From Candidatus Kapaibacterium sp. (GTDB lineage Bacteria > Bacteroidota > Ignavibacteria > Kapaibacteriales > HRBIN21): a stretch of DNA of 6,271 bases. Within the stretch, counting starts at the first letter, position 1; each line of letters starts with the position of its first letter. The position numbers and the translations under genes were made by a program. Shown here one piece after another: positions 1 through 5,700 of the stretch. The stretch covers positions 1 through 6,271 of the forward strand of contig JANWXA010000118.1 of NCBI GenBank assembly GCA_025055465.1, read 5' to 3'. The notes beneath the pieces were generated by a model. That model was not told the origin of the DNA and ran no database searches. It was given only the letters and a program-made list of their open reading frames with translations.

Positions 1-675
1 GGCTTCTTTGAAGACCGTACGTCCTTCTTGAACGACATAATGTTCTTTGTTCCTAACTGTTTCTACCGATGCTGGTTTTGCGCTGCCGCCGGCGGGCATG
101 TAAAGGTACTGTCCGCCGTCGCCGTTCATGTAGAGAGCGTGATCGAGGACCCCGACTTCCAGGTCGTTGCTGGGTTCCAGCAGTATTGCTCCCCCTCCGT
201 CTCCGAACAGCACTGCTGTGGCGCGATCTTCGAAGTTGACGATAGAGCTCATCTTGTCGGCGCCACACAGGAGCAGGCGACGGGAAACGCCTGCCTCGAT
301 GAGCTTGGCTGCTACGACTAACGCATAGATGAAGCCTGAGCAGGCTGCAGAAAGGTCAAAGCCCCAGGCATGGGTTGCTCGGAGCTTTTGCTGAACAACG
401 GCAGCGGTGTTTGGGAAAAAATAATCCGGCGTCACTGTGGCAACGATAATACAATCAATATCCTGGGGTGTTAGCCCGCGGTGTTCCAAGCATCGCTGGG
501 CGGCAGGCACGATAAGGTCTGAGGTTGCTCCGTTACAAGCAAAGCGACGTTCCCGGATACCTGTACGCTCTACGATCCAGGCATCGCTGGTCTCCAGATA
601 CTGCTCGAAGTAACTGTTGGGATAGACAGTTTCTGGCACGTAATGACCGACGGATGTGATGGCAGCACGCAGCAT
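1..675 (-). CDS. fabH: beta-ketoacyl-ACP synthase III (FabH), 3' end cut off by window edge
   Basis: FabH condenses acetyl-CoA (or another acyl-CoA) with malonyl-ACP in the cytoplasm and so starts type II fatty-acid synthesis. The first 225 residues are visible of a family that usually runs about 320-335. The N-terminus (AAITSVGHYVPE) is typical, followed by SDAWIVERTGIRERR at residues 30-44 and the active-site cysteine C112 within DLSAACSGF, the same residue number as in E. coli FabH. FGDGGGAILL follows further on. The catalytic His and Asn would lie in the missing C-terminal third. The ATG at 675-673 fits the family N-terminus. It lies 18 nt after the plsX stop, and that gap has no Shine-Dalgarno sequence. 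It is the last visible gene of the yceD-rpmF-plsX-fabH operon. The frame is open to the window edge with no internal stop. Confidence 0.97.
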   Translation of the reverse strand, partial: MLRAAITSVGHYVPETVYPNSYFEQYLETSDAWIVERTGIRERRFACNGATSDLIVPAAQRCLEHRGLTPQDIDCIIVATVTPDYFFPNTAAVVQQKLRATHAWGFDLSAACSGFIYALVVAAKLIEAGVSRRLLLCGADKMSSIVNFEDRATAVLFGDGGGAILLEPSNDLEVGVLDHALYMNGDGGQYLYMPAGGSAKPASVETVRNKEHYVVQEGRTVFKEA

Positions 676-693
676 TAGGGGTTATTTCTGGGT

Positions 694-1722
694 CTATGCG
701 CTGACTGGACTGACCTGGAGGGCGGCTTCCAAGCGCTGGACAAGGGCACGCTGGATAGCTTCATGTGCCCGAAAAATCATGTTGCGGATCGCCAGGGGGG
801 TTGACCGTCCATGTCCTACGATGACAACTCCTCGGACACCCAAAAGTGGGACTCCACCGTAGTTTTGGTAGTCAAACTCTCGTAGCAAGCGTCTCAAGGT
901 TGGTCGAAAGAGCCATAGGAGGAGGCGCCGCCAGAGTCCGCGTTGCCCCAATGCCCGGAGCCGGGCTCTCCAGGCTGCTGCCAAACTTTCGCCGAATTTC
1001 AATAGAATGTTGCCAACAAAGCCATCACAGACAACGACATCGGCGGTACCGCGTAAGATGTCGCGCCCTTCTATGTTGCCGATAAAGTTTAAGTAGCTGG
1101 CTTTCAGGAGACGGTAGGCTTCGCGCAGTGTACTGGTCCCCTTTGTCTCTTCCTCGCCAATGTTGAGCAGGGCGACACGGGGACGCTCTATGCTGAGTAG
1201 TTCGCGGGCGTAGACGCTGCCCATAATAGCAAATTCATACAAATGCTGCGGCTTGCAACCCACGTTTGCCCCTACATCTAAGAGTACGGAAGGGCGTTGT
1301 TGTTCGGTTGGCACTAACGTTCCGAGGGTGGGGCGGGAAACTCCGTGGACTTTACCTAATGTCAAGGTTGCTGCTGCCAGAATCGCTCCGGTATTGCCCG
1401 TGGAGACCACAGCGTCCACCTCCCCACTGGCGTGAAGCTCCATAGCTCGAACCAATGAGGAGTTCCGCTTCAGGCGGATAGCTTCTGTGGGATCATCGCC
1501 CATTTCAATGGTTTCCTCGGTATGGAGGACGGGGAGATGCTCTATGGAAATGGCAAGCTTCTGAGCCACTTCCCGAAGACGTTCCCGATGCCCAAGGAGG
1601 ACAATTTCCACTGCCCGCTGTTTCAACTCCACCATTGCCTGAAGAGCGCCCAGAAGCTCGTTGGTCGGAGCAAAGTCTCCGCCCATGAGATCTACGGCAA
1701 TTCGTAAAGGACGTATCCGCAT
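694..1722 (-). CDS. plsX: phosphate acyltransferase PlsX
   Basis: PlsX converts acyl-ACP plus phosphate to acyl-phosphate, the acyl donor for PlsY in phosphatidic acid synthesis; it is a peripheral membrane protein. The 342 residues match the usual family length. Family motifs appear in order: DLMGGD (11-16), VSTGNTGA (106-113), LDVGAN (148-153), NIGEEETKGT (187-196), GNIEGRDI (215-222), DVVVCDGFVGN (228-238), YGGVPLLGVRG (288-298) and GHGRS (303-307). A basic, hydrophobic stretch at about 251-281 (RGLWRRLLLWLF) lies where PlsX proteins carry a membrane-contacting helical region, so association with the inner membrane is likely. The ATG at 1722 shares its A with the TAA stop of rpmF, which suggests translational coupling. 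The stop is TAG at 696-694, with fabH 18 nt downstream. The gene appears complete and intact. Confidence 0.98.
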   Translation of the reverse strand: MRIRPLRIAVDLMGGDFAPTNELLGALQAMVELKQRAVEIVLLGHRERLREVAQKLAISIEHLPVLHTEETIEMGDDPTEAIRLKRNSSLVRAMELHASGEVDAVVSTGNTGAILAAATLTLGKVHGVSRPTLGTLVPTEQQRPSVLLDVGANVGCKPQHLYEFAIMGSVYARELLSIERPRVALLNIGEEETKGTSTLREAYRLLKASYLNFIGNIEGRDILRGTADVVVCDGFVGNILLKFGESLAAAWRARLRALGQRGLWRRLLLWLFRPTLRRLLREFDYQNYGGVPLLGVRGVVIVGHGRSTPLAIRNMIFRAHEAIQRALVQRLEAALQVSPVSA

Positions 1723-1895
1723 TAGAGTACGACGACTCTACGCCCTCTATAAAACCCACACGATGGACATGCACGGTGAGGCTCCTTGATCTCACCGCAT
1801 TGGGGGCAATGTTCGTGAGTGAGTAGGGCGTGCTTGTAATGGGTACGCCGCTTATCACGGCGCGAGCGGGAATGACGACGTTTGGGGTTAGGCAT
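1722..1895 (-). CDS. rpmF: 50S ribosomal protein L32
   Basis: L32 is a small protein of the large ribosomal subunit. The 57-residue product begins MPNPKRRHSRSRRDKRRTH, the classic basic L32 N-terminus. It then carries two CxxC pairs, C30/C33 (CPQCG) and C43/C46 (CPSCG), which form a zinc ribbon, so this is the zinc-binding (C+) form of L32. The tail is FYRGRRVVVL. The ATG at 1895 is chosen because it gives the canonical MPNPKRR start; an in-frame extension to 1940 would add 15 residues that overlap the end of yceD and resemble nothing in the family. Only 5 nt separate it from the yceD stop. A short AGGA lies about 3 nt before the ATG, a weak ribosome binding site. The TAA stop overlaps the plsX ATG by one base. 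Confidence 0.97.
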   Translation of the reverse strand: MPNPKRRHSRSRRDKRRTHYKHALLTHEHCPQCGEIKEPHRACPSCGFYRGRRVVVL

Positions 1896-1900
1896 ATATC

Positions 1901-2422
1901 CTACTCTATATTGTCCAACAGTCTCCGCAGGGGGGCCCACCGCTCGTCTTTCGACTCGGGAGCCGCTGCGTATTGTGGATAAAGCTGCTCGAAGGGAATC
2001 TCGCGGTACTGCGGCGCAATACGCTTCATGGGCAAGTGGACTGTTAGCTCCTGACGAATTTCTTCACTGAAGTCTATGTGGGTATCGTCGTCACGAATCA
2101 CCTGCAGTTCATAGGTTCGATCGCGCTGTTCTCCCTGTCGAAGAAGATAAAGCTCAGTGTCAGCAAGATAAGCAACCTCGATAGGGGTTTCAATCCATTC
2201 GGTGTATTCCTCCAGTGTGCGGTCGCAAACGAGGCGAGCTTGGCAGCGAGCGACACCAACAAAAGTATAGCGCCGTCCCAGCTTTTCCAACGTCCCAACG
2301 AGGGTTATCTCCCCGAAGAACTCTGAAGCCATGTTAGCGACGCTTTCTGCAGGAGCGGTAAGGAAGACATCGTATTGCCCATCTCGGAGCCCCTGGATTC
2401 GAATGGAAAGAAGCGACGACAT
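1901..2422 (-). CDS. yceD: YceD/DUF177 family protein
   Basis: This is a DUF177 (YceD) protein, a family encoded almost always just before rpmF. In bacteria and plastids it is linked to 23S rRNA accumulation or large-subunit assembly; the exact activity is not settled. The 173 residues begin MSSLLSIRIQGLRDGQYDVF, then carry CDRTLEEYT at 66-74 where the family usually has CxRC followed by a conserved acidic stretch. The family acidic/LP motif is EIRQELTVHLPMK at 121-133, and the end is RWAPLRRLLDNIE. The second cysteine of the CxRC motif is replaced by Thr (T69), and the usual C-terminal cysteine pair is absent, so this copy probably does not bind a metal there. The ATG at 2422 is preferred over an upstream ATG at 2470, because the extra 16 residues are unlike the family and would cover the promoter candidate. 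Assignment rests on motifs plus position. Confidence 0.9.
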   Translation of the reverse strand: MSSLLSIRIQGLRDGQYDVFLTAPAESVANMASEFFGEITLVGTLEKLGRRYTFVGVARCQARLVCDRTLEEYTEWIETPIEVAYLADTELYLLRQGEQRDRTYELQVIRDDDTHIDFSEEIRQELTVHLPMKRIAPQYREIPFEQLYPQYAAAPESKDERWAPLRRLLDNIE

Positions 2423-2455
2423 CGCTATAGTGCGCAAGTAGCGTTTGGCAAAGTA

Positions 2456-2463
2456 CAAATATA
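2456..2463 (-). promoter_or_regulatory. candidate -7 element for yceD-rpmF-plsX-fabH
   Basis: Read on the minus strand this is TATATTTG, an exact match to the TAnnTTTG -7 consensus of the Bacteroidota primary sigma factor. It lies 33 nt before the yceD ATG, which would leave a leader of about 25-30 nt. No TTTG is seen at the expected -33 position, so the call rests on the -7 element and its placement only. Confidence 0.4.
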
Positions 2464-2518
2464 CGAACACTGCGAGCCCGGATAGGGGCCTTCGGCACAG
2501 AGCCTGGCTGGGCTTTGG

Positions 2519-2526
2519 TAATTTTG
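2519..2526 (+). promoter_or_regulatory. candidate -7 element for the surface-protein operon
   Basis: TAATTTTG matches the Bacteroidota TAnnTTTG -7 consensus exactly. It lies 26 nt before the GTG start at 2553 and would give a leader of about 20 nt that still contains the GGAG ribosome binding site. As on the opposite strand, no clear TTTG -33 box is visible. It supports the GTG start at 2553 over the ATG at 2445, which would lie upstream of the promoter. Confidence 0.4.
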
Positions 2527-2543
2527 TTTCCTACAACACTGCT

Positions 2544-2547
2544 GGAG
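2544..2547 (+). promoter_or_regulatory. ribosome binding site that decides the GTG start at 2553
   Basis: GGAG ends 5 nt before the GTG at 2553. It is the clearest Shine-Dalgarno sequence in the window, and it selects the GTG that places a normal signal peptide at the N-terminus. Confidence 0.6.
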
Positions 2548-2552
2548 AATTC

Positions 2553-3323
2553 GTGAACTGGTGCTGGAAATACGGTTTTGTGAGCTTATGTATAGTGAGC
2601 AGCGTGACCGCTGCAGCCACAGAGCAGTTCGTCTTGATTCCAGATACTACGCTGTGGCAGGGCCAACGGGCAAGTTTGCCCGTGATGGTCCGCCTACACT
2701 TACCCAGGCAGGTGTCGCTTCTGCGGCTTGTGCTGCTTTATAGTGCTTACCGGTTAAGGCTTCTGGGGGTTCGGTCCAATACAGCTTTGGACTTTTGTTC
2801 TACCTTGAGTTTTTATGATACAGTGTTTGCCGGTGATACCGGACGCGTAGTCATTGAATGTCGGGGGCCGAGAGCTGAACAGTACTCAGGCGTCATTGGT
2901 CATCTGGATCTTGAAGTGCTGGCTGGCCAGGATACTGTAGCGTGGCTCCGCCCAATAGAAGTATGGGGGGATACCTCTATCTTTCTTCTTTCGGGACAGA
3001 CGGCATGGATTCGGATCGAAAACGGTCCACCGGTGGAACCCGTTCTGACAGATGGGCTTGGTGCTGGTATCCCCAACCCATTTGTCTACAGATTGTCTGT
3101 CCAGTACGCAGTTGTACAACCTGCGTGGGTGTTCTTTCGCCTATTTTCTTTTTCTGGTGAGGAGGTCCCTCTGGAGCCTTCGCGTGTCTATGTGCCGCGC
3201 GCAGGTGCTTTTCCAGTTAGCTTTTCCTTCCGCCCGTGGGAGTTAGCCAGTGGAGGTTACGTTTTGAGGATGGAGACAGACTACGGGACTGTGTACTTTC
3301 TACCGATCCTGTGCGTGAAATGA
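2553..3323 (+). CDS. small exported protein with cohesin-like domain and T9SS-type C-terminal sorting domain
   Basis: No named gene is recognised. From the GTG at 2553 the product has 256 residues. Residues 1-22 look like a signal peptide (K6, then a hydrophobic stretch, with cleavage likely after TAAA at 19-22). Residues about 25-140 are beta-rich and resemble the cohesin-like sandwich: a charged start (LWQGQRASLPVMVRL), then alternating hydrophobic strands; C82 and C103 could pair. Residues about 166-256 resemble a T9SS type A sorting domain: GIPNPF (172-177), a central strand with G202, LASGGYVLRMETDYG (231-245), and a C-terminal lysine. If so, the protein crosses the inner membrane by Sec, then the outer membrane by T9SS, and is released or anchored at the surface. 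An in-frame ATG at 2445 would bury the signal peptide behind 36 extra residues and is rejected. The stop overlaps the next gene's ATG, so the two are coupled. Confidence 0.75.
   Translation: MNWCWKYGFVSLCIVSSVTAAATEQFVLIPDTTLWQGQRASLPVMVRLHLPRQVSLLRLVLLYSAYRLRLLGVRSNTALDFCSTLSFYDTVFAGDTGRVVIECRGPRAEQYSGVIGHLDLEVLAGQDTVAWLRPIEVWGDTSIFLLSGQTAWIRIENGPPVEPVLTDGLGAGIPNPFVYRLSVQYAVVQPAWVFFRLFSFSGEEVPLEPSRVYVPRAGAFPVSFSFRPWELASGGYVLRMETDYGTVYFLPILCVK
3320..3323 (+). other. ATGA stop/start overlap coupling the two surface-protein genes
   Basis: The ATG at 3320-3322 overlaps the TGA stop at 3321-3323 of the upstream gene. No Shine-Dalgarno sequence precedes it, so the downstream gene is probably translated by ribosomes finishing the first one. 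An in-frame GTG at 3311 is an alternative start that would add three residues including an arginine. Confidence 0.7.
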
Positions 3324-5698
3324 CTCCATACATTGTCGGCGTACTGCTCGGGTGTGTTGCCAGTGCAGCAGTACCATCCTTGGTTTTCTGCGCGGTTGAT
3401 GGAGAGGCAAGCTCGGAAGGAACGGAGTTCTGGCTTTGCTTCCAGCGTAACCACGAAGAAAGTGGCGGAGACAGTCTAATGTTGATGCTGTTTCTTACCA
3501 GCCGTTGGGAGGCACGTGCCCGTGTACAGGTTTTTGGGCTGGACTTTGATAGCACACTTCGCCTCCCTCCTCGAACAGTGGTTCCCGTGGTTCTCCCCTG
3601 GCGCGCAGAGCTGCGCAGTCCTGGTCGGACAGAATACGGGGTTGTTTACGTTCGGGCAGATACTCCAATAGCGGTCTATGGGCTTAATCGGCGTCGGCAA
3701 AGCACGGACACTTATATGGCGCTGCCTCTGAATGTTTTAGGGACGGAGTACCGAGTTATGAGTTATCACCGCCTCTCTGCCAGTTTTGTTCCACAGGTAG
3801 CGATTGTCGCTGTTGAAGACAGCACGGAGGTTGTTCTGTCCTTGTCTACGGCTCCGGTGGATACCAGGAGCGTCCAACCGGGGCGGGACAGAGACAGAGG
3901 TGCCTTGGCTTATCCTATTCGGATATGGCTCAATCGGGGGCAGATTTATCAGTGGTTTGCTCCTTCGGCCGGGGAGCCGTCAGACATCACGGGGGCGTTG
4001 GTCCGAGCCTCGCGCCCCGTGGCAGTCTTTAGCGGACATGTCTGTGCGTATGTCCCATTAGTAGTTCCGGCATGTAACCACTTGGTCGAGCAGCTTCCTC
4101 CAGTCCAGAGTTGGGGCCGCCATTATTATGTAGGGAAGCTGCGCTGGCGTTCACGTTATGTTTTGCGGGTTTTGGCACACTACCCGGGAACTCGGATTTT
4201 TATCAACGACCGCCCCGTTCGAGACCTGGAAGCTGGAGAAGTCTGGGAGCAGGTGTTTACGGAGAATGTCCAGGTTACAGCGGATAAGCCTATTCTGGTT
4301 GCGCAGTTTTCAGAAGGATACCAGAATGGCGATTCGATCGGCGATCCGATGATGTTGCTGCTGACCCCGACCCAGCAATTTCTCTCCAGTTATCGGTTTG
4401 CCACACCCGTGCAGGGGTCGTGGCGCCACTTTCTCAATCTCATCGTGCCCCTGTCGGTGGTAAGCTCCTTGCGATTCAACGGCTCCCCAATTCGGGCTTC
4501 ATTTGAACGGGTTGGGACAAGTCAATACAGCGTTGCCCAGATAGAAATCCCCTATGGTTCACACACAGTTGAGGCGGATGAGCCGTTTGGCTTGTATGCG
4601 TATGGGTTCGGATATGGCCCTGATTCCTACGATGCCTACGGCAATCCTGTAGGGCAGGCGTTTCGGGATGTACAGCGCCAGCAGGATGTCCTCCCACCGG
4701 TGGCGGAGATTGTCCAGCAAGGCGAGAGAGTGGTTGTTTCGATTCGAGATGACCGTCCGACGGACCAGGGATTACAGGAAATTCGAGTTCTCAGAAGCAA
4801 CAATCTCCAAGGGACGCTTCCGATAGTGACCCCAGGCATGCTGAGGGCGGAGGCGCGGTTTGCCCCCTTGGATCTCCAAAAGGCTGGCTATGCTGTTCTG
4901 GCATTGACAGACCTTGCGGGGAATCGCTCTACGGTGACTCTTTGCTATACCTATGATCTGCGTGAAGAGCGCTTTCTCTTTGTGCTCTGCGAAGGTGAAC
5001 AACAGGAGTGCCTTCCTCCGATACGGTTGTGGTTTGCTGGTGGATACCTTCGGCTTGCCAATGTTCAGCACGCGGCAGCAGTTCCTCGCACAGCGAACTT
5101 GCCGCCAATGGATGGGCTTTTCGGCGATGCAACTGGCTGGGCGGGAGTTGGTGGGGCCTTTGTGGGGGTTAGGCTTTCCCCTCTGTGGGGTTTCCTTGCA
5201 CGGCTTAGCTTGGAGATGTACGGTGGCACCTTAGCTGCTCCGGATACGGTATCCCGACGTGTGCGGCTGCCCGATGGAACAGTGACGGACTTTCAGGAAG
5301 AGCGCCTCTTGAGCTTGCGGGCACCGTATGCCAGTCTCGGGATAGGGGTCACGTGGTATGTATTTGCGGGCTTGTATGCCCAAGCTGAGCTGCACACGCA
5401 GGCACGATTGGGTAGCGCAATCACCTTACGGCGACGCATTCTCCAGCCGCCAGGGTATGTGTATAGCCAAACGCGGACGCCGATGTTGGACGAGCCGGTG
5501 TCGACTTTCGCGGCTCTCCGCCCCGTTTATTGGAGTGCGTCCCTTGTGGCCGGGACTCAGTATCCGTTGGCGCATAATTGGCGCCTTGTTGCGGAGATAT
5601 TCTACACACATGGGCTGACAGATTTAGTAACAACGGGACGCTGGCGCTTGTACCAGTTGGGTATCTACCTGGGGGTGCTTTATCGTTGGTGGTGGTAG
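3320..5698 (+). CDS. outer-membrane protein: IgGFc-binding-like region, Ig-like domain and C-terminal beta-barrel
   Basis: The 792-residue product starts with a hydrophobic export signal (about 1-25, cleavage possibly after FCA), although its n-region lacks a positive charge. Residues about 34-440 resemble the IgGFc-binding (FCGBP N-terminal-like) family: GTEFWLCF (34-41), TYMALPLNVLGTEYRVMSY (131-149), AIVAVEDSTEV (161-171), GRHYYVGKLRWRSRY (266-280), DPMMLLLTPTQQF (342-354) and FGLYAYGFG (423-431). Residues about 459-546 look like an Ig-like fold ending TDLAGNRSTVT. Residues about 568-792 show about eight amphipathic strands and end in WWW, as expected for an OmpA-sized beta-barrel with an aromatic C-terminal residue. 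Inferred role: a surface adhesin or binding protein held in the outer membrane; actual IgG binding is not implied. The frame is open to 3236, but the ATGA overlap, leader peptide and lack of upstream coding resemblance favour 3320. The stop lies 2 bp from that of convergent rplY. Confidence 0.78.
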   Translation: MTPYIVGVLLGCVASAAVPSLVFCAVDGEASSEGTEFWLCFQRNHEESGGDSLMLMLFLTSRWEARARVQVFGLDFDSTLRLPPRTVVPVVLPWRAELRSPGRTEYGVVYVRADTPIAVYGLNRRRQSTDTYMALPLNVLGTEYRVMSYHRLSASFVPQVAIVAVEDSTEVVLSLSTAPVDTRSVQPGRDRDRGALAYPIRIWLNRGQIYQWFAPSAGEPSDITGALVRASRPVAVFSGHVCAYVPLVVPACNHLVEQLPPVQSWGRHYYVGKLRWRSRYVLRVLAHYPGTRIFINDRPVRDLEAGEVWEQVFTENVQVTADKPILVAQFSEGYQNGDSIGDPMMLLLTPTQQFLSSYRFATPVQGSWRHFLNLIVPLSVVSSLRFNGSPIRASFERVGTSQYSVAQIEIPYGSHTVEADEPFGLYAYGFGYGPDSYDAYGNPVGQAFRDVQRQQDVLPPVAEIVQQGERVVVSIRDDRPTDQGLQEIRVLRSNNLQGTLPIVTPGMLRAEARFAPLDLQKAGYAVLALTDLAGNRSTVTLCYTYDLREERFLFVLCEGEQQECLPPIRLWFAGGYLRLANVQHAAAVPRTANLPPMDGLFGDATGWAGVGGAFVGVRLSPLWGFLARLSLEMYGGTLAAPDTVSRRVRLPDGTVTDFQEERLLSLRAPYASLGIGVTWYVFAGLYAQAELHTQARLGSAITLRRRILQPPGYVYSQTRTPMLDEPVSTFAALRPVYWSASLVAGTQYPLAHNWRLVAEIFYTHGLTDLVTTGRWRLYQLGIYLGVLYRWWW

Positions 5699-5700
5699 GC

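Noticed and set aside
28..321. 97-residue plus-strand open frame opposite fabH.
   Set aside because: Antisense to clearly conserved FabH sequence; no ribosome binding site or family resemblance.
1505..1858. 117-residue open frame on the minus strand overlapping rpmF and plsX.
   Set aside because: It lies in another frame of two certain genes, is Ser/Arg-rich and resembles nothing; a shadow frame.
2475..2514. Inverted repeat AGCCC/GGGCT between the two promoter candidates, considered as an operator.
   Set aside because: Five-bp arms 30 nt apart in GC-rich DNA are easily found by chance; no symmetrical operator pattern.
3236..3319. In-frame extension of the 792-residue surface protein back to an ATG at 3236.
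   Set aside because: It would overlap the upstream gene by 88 nt and put 28 charged residues before the signal peptide; the ATGA overlap at 3320 explains the start better.
3350..3358. LLGC at residues 9-12 of the 792-residue protein, considered as a lipoprotein signal.
   Set aside because: The cysteine is too close to the N-terminus, no positive residue precedes it, and a C-terminal beta-barrel makes lipid anchoring unnecessary.
4772..5071. 99-residue minus-strand open frame inside the large surface-protein gene.
   Set aside because: Antisense to the Ig-like and barrel-linker coding region, with no recognisable motif or ribosome binding site.
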